Below, in pieces: positions 35,677-47,148 of a stretch of 64,000 bases of DNA. Under the pieces are notes generated by a model. It was not told where the DNA came from. It made no database searches and saw only the letters and a program-made list of their open reading frames with translations. The stretch is from assembly GCA_016801885.1 (NCBI GenBank), contig JAFBJY010000411.1, positions 115,919-179,918 on the forward strand, written 5' to 3'. The stretch comes from Toxotes chatareus (Eukaryota > Chordata > Actinopteri > Toxotidae). Both the position numbers and the translations under genes were made by a program. The first letter of the stretch is position 1; the number at the start of each line of letters is the position of its first letter.

Positions 35677-35817
35677 TTCTTTGCAGCAGAGGGAGGCTGT
35701 CCTTTGAAATCAAGGGGGTGATGCTTTGACCCATCACTCTTCATGGACACACAGCTGGGCTCAGGTCCATGTTCAGGTCCAGGTCCAGCAGAGTCTGGTG
35801 TGTGCTGCTGCTCTGGC
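35677..35817 (-). CDS. NLR copy B, 'SCVSMKSD' exon (full length)
   Basis: This 141-bp exon is in phase with both neighbours. It encodes PDSAGPGPEHGPEPSCVSMK and SDGSKHHPLDFKGQPPSAAK. It keeps 25 bp lost from copy A and differs from it at a cluster of sites just after MKSD. The donor AAGAA|GTGAGC and acceptor GTTGAAG are conserved. Confidence 0.82.
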
Positions 35818-35929
35818 CTTCAACACAACACACACAGAGCTTTGAGTGTGAATAATGATGGTGCAGTGATGTGAGTGCTGAGCTCTGACATGGAGAAGAG
35901 TCATGGACAGTTAGAGATCCTCATCTCAC

Positions 35930-36065
35930 CTCTGAGCTTTGGTCTGGATCTCATGGTCCCCACACAGACTGCTTTTAGGGGAGGGCTCCCTCCTCTCTGT
36001 CCTCACACTGATTCATGATGCTGAATTCACATCCACATCAGCTCACACACACTTTCTACCTTCAT
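35930..36065 (-). pseudogene. NLR copy B, start-codon exon (2-base loss)
   Basis: The ATG is at 36,016-36,014 (MNQCEDREEGA). Two C/G-run bases present in copy A are missing (AGGGGAGGGC versus AGGGGGAGGGGC), so the frame hits a stop soon after. The acceptor, the 12-codon upstream ORF and the donor are as in copy A. The defect lies entirely in homopolymers. Confidence 0.78.
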
Positions 36066-36799
36066 CTGGAGAGAAAACAAATCATTCATCTGCACATCAA
36101 CTGAAATCATCCTCTCCATCATTTGTCCTGTAGAAATATCAGCTGCTCCTCCACTGATTGGCTCTTCTTTCCTCTTTTCATATCTTTCACACACGATTCA
36201 GAGAGACGGCCATTTCCATTCACTGACACACAGATGGACTGAGATCCACTGGTTTTATCTGACGAGTTCAGTTAAGATTTTTCCTTTATTAATCCCTCAA
36301 TCTGGGGAAATTACTCTCTGCATTTTACCCACACCAAGTGTACGAAACACACACAAGCATGCACATGCACTAGAGACGCTGGGGCAGATGAAAACAAGCT
36401 GCAGGTGATTATTCCACACAAAACAGTGAGACTCAGTTCATTTTTCCTCAGTATTATTCAAGGGGCCCTTTTAGTTGGGGCCCCTGACACTTTCCTGCCT
36501 TTTCTAATAGTAAAGTCTGAACTATATGAAGCAGCAACAACAAACCAAAACCAAACCAAACAACAGAGACACAGATAGACATCAATAAAAACAGCAAATA
36601 TGTCCTGACAGACAATTATAATATATAATCACCTATCAGAGCTGCTTTTTAAAAATAAAAGCAGCAGACATATTGTAAAGTGGAAGTTTGGCTGCACTGT
36701 TAAAACAACAACCAGGGTGACAATGTGGAAATGAAAATGAAACGTCAAATGACAACATCAGCAATAAAATTACAGAAGTATTATCAGCAGCCAGATGAT

Positions 36800-37440
36800 T
36801 CAATTCAATTCAATTTTATTTATATAGCTCCTTCCACAATCAAAATTGTCTCAAAGCACTTTACAGAGGACCAGAGCCTGACCCCAGAGCAAGCACTTAA
36901 GGAGACAGTGGCAAGAAAAGACTCCTTTTAACAGGAAGAAACCTTGAGCAATGTTAGAGAGCCAGCATTCAAATTACAGAACAGTTAGTGGATACTGTGT
37001 GCTCAGCAGATTACAGTTATGATAGGAAACAGAGCACAGAAGCAAAAAAGCTGTCATGATTGGTAATTATTTACATTACAGTCTGCAGAGAATATTAATC
37101 CAAAATGTATCTGTAACATAGTGGAACATTAAACATAGTAATGTGTTAGAAATGGATCATTGTAGACAATAAACAGCAGCAGGTGGGTGGAGCCAGGACC
37201 ACAGACAGAGAATATGCAGCTCCGGAGCCAGAGACACCTGCAGAAAGGTACAGAGACAGAGAGACCAGAGAGAAACAAGCACAGGACTATGGGACAGAGA
37301 GGACACAGAGTTAATGACATGTAATAAAGGTTAATAAATGTGAGAGTGGGTCTGAGGAAAGAAAGAGAAGAGGAGAGGTGTGCAGAGGATCATGGGAAGT
37401 CCCCCAGCAGCCTAGGCCTATAGCAGCATAAGGGATGGTT
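36800..37440 (+). repeat. Dispersed teleost repeat (B1)
   Basis: Copy B counterpart of the repeat at 20,758-21,400. Confidence 0.75.
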
Positions 37441-38141
37441 CAGTTGCCACCAAAACCAAACAGCAGAGAGACAGATAGACATCAATAAAAACAGCAAATA
37501 TGTCCTGACAGACAGTTTCTCTGTTTGTACTGTGACCAGCCACAGAGATATAATCACCTATCAGAGCCGCTGAGATGCTTTATTGTGAGAGTATTTATGG
37601 ATTTGGGTCTTTATCATCTAATTGATCAGGTAGAGTTTGTCCTGATAGGACCAGGAGGCCTCTGACTCTGTGGATGGAGTGTTAACTGTCTCTCTGAAAA
37701 TCACATAGAGCCTGAAAAACCCTGTCAGTCCCTCTGAGCTCAGTCCCGTAGAGAGTTCATCTAATGACAGAGAAAGTCAGAGCTGTTCTCCAGCCGCTGT
37801 CCGGCCGAGCTCAGACCGCATTTAGCGGCTCAGACTGCGGGAGAGCAGCGGCTCAGGTCCGCCTCCTCCACAGGCTGATTCAGGCAGGAAAAGCTGCCTT
37901 CAGTCAGCAGTAAGTGGAGCCACAGACTAACAAAGGCTCCGTGTTCAGCTACTGACCATCAGCTCACTCTGCTTCTACTCTGACTCCACCGCTTCTAACG
38001 GTCCTCCTCCTGCCTCATCCCGACTTTACAGTGACAACTCAGTCAACACAACTAAACACCACAACGCAGTATAAAAAAAACTCGAAAATAACTACTAACT
38101 ACAGGAAGCGTTTTGAGTAAAACATTAAAAGTGACATTTAC

Positions 38142-38216
38142 CTTCAGACAGAGAAAATCATCTGCGCCTCAAACTTCGGTCAAAGTGAAAGTAAACTTTC
38201 AGCAACCGTAGGACAC
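38142..38216 (-). promoter_or_regulatory. NLR copy B first exon and ISRE-like promoter
   Basis: This is the duplicate of 22,096-22,170. The donor GAAG|GTAAATG and the TCAAAGTGAAAGTAAAC motif (38,180-38,200) are both unchanged. Copy B therefore kept a complete promoter and could be transcribed independently. Confidence 0.5.
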
Positions 38217-39476
38217 AGTGATGAGAATTCCAGCAGGGGCGTAGCTAGCAAGCTTTTCAATAGTGTGGGGGTGTATCCAGCTGTGGCAGTAGCAAATCTA
38301 CCTCAATATCGAATTGAAACGCTACTGTCGAATTTAAGCTTTCAACTTCACTAACAGGTTTTTGAAAAAGTGTCCATCTTCTTCTGTCTTTTTCTTTTCT
38401 GCATCTTATGATTCTGCATGAAAAAAAAAACAGAGGTAAGCTTGATCGTGACATCAGGGCCAGCATGTTAGAGAGCCAGCATTCAGATTACAGAACAGTT
38501 AGTGGATACTGTGTGCTCAGCAGATTACAGTTATGATAGGAAACAGAGCACAGAAGTAAAAGGCTGCCATGATTGGTAATTATTTACAGCCTCCCTCAAC
38601 TCCACTCAAAGCTGATGTCATATTTCAAGGAACAACAGGAGAGGGAGGGGAGAGAAGGCAGCCATGGCACAGACACAGAGCGACTGTAGTACAGCGTTTT
38701 TGCAAAACTGCAGAAAAGTGTGGGTGTTTAAACTCCCACATTCCCCACAGGTGCGACGCCCGTGGATTTCCAGGTCTTTTCAGAGAGCCGGTTCTTATGG
38801 CTCAGCTCACTAAAAAGAGGCGACTCTTTCAGCTCCCAAGTAAAATTATGTGCAAAATGAATTACTAATGTACAAAACATTAAATCATTTATTATTTATA
38901 TGTACATGATATCTGTATATTCTCCATAGTCATATTTTCTCTCAGTCAGATCTATTTTATAGATCTATTTTATAGATCTGACTATATCCCACAATTCTCC
39001 ATACTGTACATTTACTATCCCTAGTGCTCCTCTAATTTATATTTATTTTTATATGGAGATTGTTACACATACACTGTTTTAAATTATCTTACAGGGCATC
39101 TTACAGAGCTGAAACTAAATCTGATTCCACTGTACAACTCCTGTTCTGCAATGACAATTATTTTTGATTCTCATTCTGGTTATATGGCTTATTATACTCA
39201 ACATGGAGTGCTACAAAAATACATTTTAAAGTACAAAACAAATACCATCTCAATTTAACAAAAAGATCCAACCTTTGATTGGATGTATAATATTTGTAAA
39301 TTTTTATCTATTAGAGAATCACTCAAGAAAATCTAAATGAAAATGTGTAAAACAAAATAAAAAAATCAGAATCCAGGTAACAGTTTTAGCTGGTCTTAAG
39401 AAAACCAAATGCCTCAGATTTAAGGGGTTGATCCTGTGTGTGCTGTGTCTGTAACTCCCCCTCCCCTCCTGCACAA

Positions 39477-39706
39477 GACTTAATCTCTCAGGGTCGTGGG
39501 TTTGAATCCCACCCACCACTCGTGGGAGGTGCCATTGTGATAGTCGCCCCTTCAAGCTGGGCCTGGACCCAGGCAGATGATGACATGACTTGTAAGTTCC
39601 AAGCATATGAGGAAGTGGCATCACATGACTTGTAAGTTCCAAGCATATGAGGAAGTGGCATCACATGACTTGTAAGTTCCAAACATATGAGGAAGTGGAA
39701 TCACAG
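39477..39706 (+). repeat. SINE fragment plus 3 x 40-bp minisatellite, copy B
   Basis: Counterpart of 23,447-23,676, with the same tRNA-Lys-like T arm, the same CTGGGCCTGGACCCAGG tail and three 40-bp units. Confidence 0.8.
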
Positions 39707-40020
39707 GCAGCTGTATATATACACACTATATACTGTGCAGCAACCCCTAAATACGACAATGTGGTAAAATCAGTCAGGGATAACTGAACTGGATGTTGTG
39801 TCACACTCTAACCTCCACTCCTGTGTCTACTACAGTGGAGCTGGATTAACAAAGTCATTAGGATTCATCCTGCTGGGAAGGAAAATGTCTTCACCAAAAT
39901 CTGTGACAATACATTGAGTAGATGTGAAGATATTTGACTGGACAAACAAAACATTTGACCTACTAATGGCAGAGAAAACAGCAGAGTCATCAGGACTGAT
40001 CCTCTGGAGGCTATGTGTTA

Positions 40021-40216
40021 TGGTCTCTTTCTCAAATTGAATCGAAGGCAACTGGACTTAAATTTGTCTGGGAAGACATTTCGCCTCTTATCCAAGGGGC
40101 TTCATCAGTTCGTATGCCATGGTCTTTCTAGTCCGCACTAGTCTGACTCAGAGGCTAAACGTCTTCCCAGACAAATATAAGTCCAGTTGCCTTCGATTCA
40201 ATTTGAGAAAGAGATT
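40021..40216. repeat. Foldback element, copy B
   Basis: Counterpart of 23,994-24,188 with the same inverted arms. Confidence 0.78.
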
Positions 40217-40255
40217 ACAATGACCTGGATGAATGAGAACATTCACAGACATATG

Positions 40256-40763
40256 TGTTATGGTCGGTAAATAATGCCTTGTCATGTTTTGTCTCGTGTC
40301 TATGTTGTCTCGTGATTTCCTGTTTTATTTTGAAATCATTGTCCTTGTGTGTCTTATCTCATTTTAATTCCTGCCTTTGTCTGGTTTCCGCCTTTGTGAT
40401 TGTCTTCCCGCCCTAATTGTTTCCACCTGTTTCCCTTACCTGTTGTGTATATATAGTCTGCGTCTCCCCTTGTTCCACGCCAGTTTGTCTTGTCCTCTGT
40501 CAAGAGAACCAGTGTCCATATCTTGTATCTCGTCAGGTTTTGTTGTTCTTTTGCATTTTTCTTGTTTTGACTAGTTGCCTTGCCTTTGCTTCACCATTTG
40601 TTCCTCGTAAGAGTGATTTTTTTTGTTTTGACTTTAGTTTTTTATGCCTTTTTCCCCAATCGGCTGATTATTATTTTGTCACTTTGTTTAATAAAGACTT
40701 TGCTTTTCTGAATTTTCGCTTTGGAGTCGTGCATTTGGGTTCAGTCCACGTTCAGTCCTGACA
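40256..40763 (+). mobile_element. Solo LTR (Gypsy-like), copy B
   Basis: Counterpart of 24,228-24,737. It differs mainly in homopolymer lengths (for example a T run interrupted by G near 40,625). Confidence 0.75.
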
Positions 40764-41159
40764 CTATGAAAGAACAAACTTTGATTGAAATCCATCAGAT
40801 TATCTATTTCATTCTGACTGACAGAGCAAGCAACACTGCCAACCCTCCAGCCTCACTGCCAGTGTCAATACCAACCACAGAAGAAGAGATATCACACCTA
40901 TACCACTATGACAGCTGCATCCACATACACCTGAGGAACAATGAGCCACAGTGAGGACCAAAGGAAGTGGCTGCCACATGTATTCACTGTATAAGATAAA
41001 ATAATGATGTAAAAAATAAAAAGCAGCAGACGTAAAGTGGAAGTTAGGCTGCACTGTTAAAAACACAACAACCAGGGTGACAATGTGGAAATGAAAATGA
41101 AATGACAAATGACAACATCAGCAGTAAAATTACACAAGTATTATCAGCAGCCAGAGGAT

Positions 41160-41810
41160 TCAGTTCAATTCAATTTTATTTATATAGCTCCTTCCACAAT
41201 CAAAATTGTCTCAAAGCACTTTACACAGGACCAGAGCCTGACCCCAGAGCAAGCACTTAAGGAGACAGTGGCAAGGAAAACTCCCTTTAACAGGAATAAA
41301 ACTTGAGCAATGTTAGAGGGCCAGCATTCAGATTACAGAACAGTTAGTGGATACTGTGTGCTCAGCAGATTACAGTTATGATAGGAAACAGAGCACAGAA
41401 GCAAAAATCTGCCATGATTGGTAATTATTTACATTACAGTCTGCAGAGAATATTAATCCAAAATGTATCTGTAACAGAATGGAACATTAAACATAGTAAT
41501 GTGTTAGAAATGGATAATTGTAGACAATAAACAGCAGCAGGTGGGTGGAGCCAGGACCACAGACAGAGAACATGCAGCTCCGGAGCCAGAGACACCTGCA
41601 GAAAGGTACAGAGACAGAGAGACCAGAGAGAAACAAGCACAGGACTACAGAACAGAGAGGACACAGAGTTAATGGCATGGAATAAAGGTTAATAACTGTG
41701 AGAGTGGGTCTGAGGAGAGAAAGAGAGAAGACAAGAGGTGTGCAGAGGATCATGGGAAGTCCTCCAGCAGCCTAGGCCTATAGCAGCATAAGGGATGGTT
41801 CAGTTGCCTG
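41160..41810 (+). repeat. Dispersed teleost repeat (B2)
   Basis: Copy B counterpart of the repeat at 25,134-25,790. Confidence 0.75.
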
Positions 41811-42734
41811 AGCCAGCCCTACTATGGGCTTTATCCTTAACTGTAAAAGTGTCTATAGAAATAATTGTGACTATATGACTATATGTGACTATAGGTTTAG
41901 TCATAATAAATAAAACTGTAACTACAACTAATTATAAGCTTTGTCAAACAAAAAGGTTTTAAGCCTAATTTTAAAATTAGAGAGTGTGTCTGCTTCCTGA
42001 ACCCTTATCTTCATATTTACTGCTTGTTAATTATTTAGTTTGCTCAGTTGTACATTTATTTATAACTAAGTAGTGTGGCCCAATATAAACAGTACAGGCA
42101 TTGTAATGTTGTAGTTTCACCACAAGAGGGAGTTGGTGGTTTGGAGTCGCTCCTGGTCAGCAGACGTCATGTGTAAATGTAAAAGACTATATTAGTTACA
42201 AGGTTATTTTGTTTGTCCTCATCCCATTTGAATCACATGACTGGTGTTAGTGTGGGTCCGTCTGTTATTTCAAAGATGGCCACTTAAGCCGTGGGAGTCC
42301 ATGAGTGTAGTTGACGCGTGCTTCAATAAAAACTCCGTTCTCAATTTGTTCTGGTTTTTATCTTTTACTGAAGATTTTCTTTGTTGAACAAATACATAAA
42401 AACATAAACTTAAACAAGCACGGTCAAAAACTAGTGTGCTCTCCTGGCTCCACAGCTTCAACTAAAAATTCAAATAAGCACATGCAAGCTATTACATTTA
42501 CAGCCAATCAGAGGCCAGCGCTGTGGAGACACTTGTTCTTAGCCAATACAATGGTTCTGTTATAAATGGCTCTAACAACTGGATTTAAAATTTAATTTGG
42601 ATATTTACTGTTTTGATGTAAAATAACTTCAGTGTCTCACTATGAGAGACTCCCACTCACTCATTCACTCACTGTCACCACTGAGAAGCAGATAGATAGA
42701 TACTTTGAAGGAGTGAAGGTGTTTGGAAAGTTTT

Positions 42735-42737
<3 letters not shown>

Positions 42738-42789
<52 letters not shown>
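42738..42789 (+). repeat. (TG)n microsatellite, copy B
   Basis: About 25 TG units ending TGTTGTTTG. Confidence 0.95.
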
Positions 42790-42790
<1 letters not shown>

Positions 42791-44757
42791 GTTTGTCCTT
42801 TGCCTTTGATGTATCAACATTCTACAGTGTGATGTCACAGGCTGCAGTAAGTGGACACACAGCCAGAGACAAGTTCAGAAGTCAAACAGGAGCAGAAACA
42901 GTTGGACTGGACAGGACTTGCTCATGATTTAGGAAGAAAGAAGCACTCAGATATTTCTGCACAGTTATTGACAAGGAAGGGAGGAGCTACTGCTGTTACA
43001 AGGACAAGAGGAAACTACAGGAAAGTCCAGATCACCTCCAAGGTTTTCAGTAAGTCAATACATGTTAGTAGTGTCTAGTTTAGAAGTTAGTGTTTTGAAA
43101 TGTTTTGTCAAAATTATATGTTTGTGAAACATGGACGACAAGTAATCATACCCATAAGCCCAGCGGTTTGATTGTGTGCTTATCATTCATGGACAATATT
43201 GAGGTTTTTTTTTTTTAATGCTAGTCATAATTTTGAGATATTCTGATGGTTGCTCAATGTCTTTGTTTTGGTGTGATGCACTGTAGTTTGTGTTAAAGGA
43301 AAGGATTTCTAGGAAGTCTGTACTGTCTGCAACAAGATCCTTTCTAAAGAAATTCTAATGGAAATGATGGAGCATAAAATCCACAGTCCCTGTCCTGTGG
43401 AAAAGTTGACTTCCAGAGTTGAAAAGAAGCAAACATGAGGCTTCAACAGTCTGAGTAGATCAAGTTTCTATCTTCCAGGTATTTTTAGTCCAAAATTCTC
43501 CTCTTTGTGTTTCTACACCTAATGTTTCCTTGCAAAGCTGTGGTGGAGAGATGGAAACACAGAGAGGAAATTCTGCACTAAAAGACAAACATTTGAAGAT
43601 TCCCACTTGATTTTGTTTAACAATGCTGATGAATTTTGGAATTACTATTTGCACAGAAATAGGACTGTAGATTTTGTGGCCTATCATTTCCACAGAAATA
43701 GTTTAAAGATGGGATCTCCTGGCAGCCAGTATGGACAGCAGGAAGAATTAGATCAAACACCAGTGCTTTGAATGTGGAAATGGGAATGTGAGTATATCTT
43801 TAAGTGATTTGGGTTTTTATGTCTTTATTATGGACAGTAGAGAGATGACAGGAAATCAGGTGGAGGCAGAGGCATCAATGTTTCTCCTCCCTTTAGCTGT
43901 GTCTGCAGTCGCTACACTCCTGTGTGTCTATGCTGTAGACTAGAGAAAAGCTCTATTCTTAATTCTCTCTGTTTTCAGCTCTCAAGACTTTTGCAGCTTC
44001 TACCTGAACCTCTGTGATCTGGGGTTTACTTTCACTCCTCTGTCTCAGTTTGTACTTTCAGATATCAGCCTTATTTCACTGTTTACTGATCATTTTCAGC
44101 CACATCACAGCTGTTATGTTACTACTAATGGAAAGCAAACTTTTGCTGTTTCTTTTAAACTAGTAAAAGGTTGTAAGAAAATGAAATGTGTTTCTCAGTG
44201 AGTCAGCATCACTTTATTAGTGGTTCAGATGAACAAATCAGTTTGCTGTGCAGTAAAGTGGAAGAAACACTTGCAGCGTTCCAGCACAGCTTTAGTGATA
44301 GTGGCTGTTCACAGCATGGCTTAATGTGAGTACACCTCCACAATGGAAAACACTATTTGTTAGAATGAGGAGTATATTGATATTAGACGTCACATTTCCA
44401 GCCCACTCACCTTCTGGCATATTTATTTGGAAAGCTTGCTCTGTGGTTTTGGAAGCCACGCCTCCTTGTCTCTTGTGGCCCCAGTCAAGTTCACTACATC
44501 CCAAACAATATGTTCCCTTTTAAAACCAGAATGAAAGTTTTGTGTTCATGGTGATATATACCTCTGATTCTTGGGAATTTGGATAAAACTGGTTTTAATT
44601 CTGAAAATAAAAAGTTACTTGAATATTCACTTTATACAAATTTTTACACTGTTGTACATATACTCTTCTAAAAGATCTAACATCATACATCATCTACTTT
44701 AAGCAAATTAGGAAAAGTATTTTTTTTTTTATTTAACAAACATTTTTCTATTAAAAG

Positions 44758-45034
44758 TGTTATGTATATGGGGTTTGGACTGTTTGTGTGCTTGTGCTTT
44801 GGTGCTTTTTCCCTCTCCCTCCTGTGGGAGGTTCTCTCCTTTTTGAGTAAAGAGGCGCGTTTTCCTGCTGACTGGAGGCTGACACACCTGCACCTCATTT
44901 CCTGTGATCACTCCTTTTAAGCCGGAGCAGGGCTTCACTTCGACGCTGGATTGTCCTACCTTCAGTGGTAACTCTCTCGCCGTCAAGCAAACTGTTCTTC
45001 TTAAGAGTTTCTAGTGAACTAACCTTGTGCTCAG
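44758..45034 (+). mobile_element. Truncated solo LTR, copy B
   Basis: The first ~277 bp of the LTR found complete at 28,733-29,245. It ends abruptly at CTTGTGCTCAG and joins CATTTTCAACCCC, sequence that lies beyond the LTR in copy A. The LTR 3' part and about 230 bp of flank were deleted. Confidence 0.85.
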
Positions 45035-45059
45035 CATTTTCAACCCCACTCCCATAACA

Positions 45060-46675
45060 TACACTGCTCACAAAAATTAAAGGAACACTTTTTTTTCCAT
45101 TGGGCCTGGCATGAAATCAGTTAAACCTGTCTGATAATTTTCTGTCAAGTTGGTTAAGCAGCTGAGGGCATCGTTAATCACTTTTTCAGCTGTATTGGTG
45201 TTCATGGAATTAACAACAGGTGCACCACAGTGGCAACAATCAGAAAACCCTCAAAACAGGACTGGTTTTACATGTGGAGGTCATTTCAAGTTTCTCCTCT
45301 TGATCTTTTTGGCTGATTTTTCACTCGTGCTGGTTTTGGCTTGAGTAATTATCTCTACTGGCAGCATGAGGCGATTCCTTAACCCTACAGAAGTTGCACA
45401 GGTTGTCCAACTTCTCCAGGATGGCACATCCACACGTGCTGCAGCAAGAAGGTTTAATGTGTCTCCCAGCACAATCTCCAGAACATGGAGGAGATTTCAG
45501 GAGACTGGTGGTTATTCTCGGAGAGCTGGACAGGGCCGTAGAAGGTCCTCAAGCCATCAGCAAGACCGATACCTGCTCCTTTGTGCAAGGCGGAACAGGC
45601 TGAGCACTGCTCGTGCCCTACAGAATGACCTCCAGAGGGCCACTGGTGAGAATGTCTCTACCCAAACAATCAGGAACAGACTTCATGAAGGTGGCCTGAG
45701 GGCCCGACGTCCTGTAGTGGGCCCTGTGCTCACTGCCCAGCACCGTGGAGCTCGACTGGCATTTGCTGAAGAACACCAGAATATGCAAGTCCGCCACTGG
45801 CGCCCTGTACTTTTCACAGACGAGAGCAGGTTCACCCTGAGCACCTGTGATAGACGTGAAAGAGTCTGGAGAAGACAAGGAGAACGTTATGCTGCCTGCA
45901 ACGCTGCGTTCAACATGACAGGTTTGGTGGTGGGTCAGTGATAGTCTGGGGTGCATATCCATGGAGGGGCGCACAGACCTCTACTGCCTAGGAAATGGTT
46001 CTCTGACTGCCATAAGGTATCGAGATGAAATCCTTCAACCCATTGTCAGACCCTACGCTGGTGCAGTAGGTCCTGGTTTCCTCCTAATGCACGACAATGC
46101 ACGGCCTCATGTGGCAAGAGTATGCAGGCAGTACCTGGAGGATGAAGGAATTGAAACAATTGAATGGCCTTCACGATCCCCTGACTTAAACCCAATAGAA
46201 CATGTGTGGGACATTATGTTTCGGTCCATTAGGCGCCGCCAAGTTGCTCCTCAGACTGTAGAACAGCTCAGGGATGCCCTCACACAGATCTGGGAGGAAA
46301 TGCCACAAGACACCATCCGTCGTCTCATTAGGAGCATGCCATGACGCTTGTCAAGCATGCATACAAGCTCGTGGGGCCACACAAGATACTGAAAAGCATT
46401 TTGAGTTGCAGAAATTAAGTTTTTGAAAAAATGGACTAGCCTGCCACATCTTCATTTCACTGATTTTATTTTAGGGTGTCTGACACTTTTATTTCCATTG
46501 AGCCCTCTGTTCCTAGGCTGAAAACTTTTATTTCCATTAAAAGACTTTGCATCCTTTTGTTCCTAAGACATTGCCCTGTCGATGGATTTGTATAGATATC
46601 CAACTTCATATTGAGATCTGATGTATCTAATGTGTTTCTTTAAAGTGTTCCTTTAATTTTTTCTCTTTGTGAGCA
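45060..46675 (+). mobile_element. Tc1/mariner-type DNA transposon
   Basis: The terminal inverted repeats TGCTCACAAAAATTAAAGGA (left) and its near-complement TCCTTTAATTTTTTCTCTTT with GTGAGCA (right) enclose one transposase. Insertion is at a TA on the left (45,060-45,061). The right end lacks the last bases and the second TA, so it is slightly truncated. The length of about 1.6 kb is normal for Tc1. It marks the right boundary of the segmental duplication. Confidence 0.9.
45366..46344 (+). pseudogene. Tc1-like transposase (DD34E), two small indels
   Basis: This cut-and-paste transposase binds the terminal repeats and moves the element. The ATG at 45,366 opens MRRFLNPTEVAQVVQLLQDG. A paired-like helix-turn-helix follows (TRAAARRFNVSPSTISRTWR), then a basic GRRRSSSHQ linker. 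Catalytic Asp 1 is in LFTDESRF, Asp 2 in LLMHDNARPHVAR and Glu in NPIEHVWD. The frame is lost between about 45,915 and 45,960 and resumes at 45,961 (MEGRTDLYCLGNGSL) to the stop at 46,344. At least two single-base losses explain this; the rest appears undamaged, so the copy is young. Confidence 0.9.
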
Positions 46676-46818
46676 TTTTCTGGGTGTGTTGGCAGTCAAC
46701 TGGAATATGGTTGGGCTGAAACACTCACACGTCTGTGGCTCACTGCAGAAACAGGACAGTGACCTGCAATGGATCTCAGAGTCGTTTTGGTGTGTCAGTA
46801 TGACCTGATGGAGTTTCC

Positions 46819-47148
46819 TTGTTGCAGGTACAGATTTTAGTGGTAGAGAAAGGAGCGCATCAATGGCTGCATGTCAGCTTCAGTAATGATATAGAGCTTA
46901 GTGCTGGAGAGGCTTCTGCCAACCATATCATGGAAAATATTCCCATTCACAATGTCATTCCCCAGCAGTATAAGGCTGCAGTCCTTTTCACAGTACCTCC
47001 TATGCCATCTGGTGCTCCCTTCCCATGTGAGGTGGGGAAAAAGTTCCAGGTTGTTCTGTTGAAACCTAGAGTTGGAGGGACACTGCAGAGGAGAGAAAAG
47101 TTATTCTTGTTTTTGTATTGCTTGCTGGGGCCATCTGACCAAAAGTGA
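46819..47148 (+). other. Unidentified open frame, possible exon
   Basis: This is a 109-codon open frame with protein-like composition (QWLHVSFSNDIELSAGEASA, then AAVLFTVPPMPSGAPFPCEV). A splice-acceptor-like TTTCCTTGTTGCAG lies near 46,813-46,826, and a downstream frame overlaps at the end. I do not recognise the family. It could be a displaced exon, a transposon remnant or chance. Confidence 0.25.

Larger units (their letters stand above)
30022..45034. repeat. Segmental duplication, copy B
   Basis: This is the tandem direct partner of 14,040-28,995. It carries a second NLR promoter and N-terminus but stops before LRR exon 2, so copy B has no LRR2, linker or B30.2 exon of its own. At its right end the LTR is cut and the sequence jumps to CATTTTCAACCCCACTCCC. 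That matches 29,476 onward beside copy A, showing an internal deletion of about 480 bp. A Tc1-like element then follows. Confidence 0.95.
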
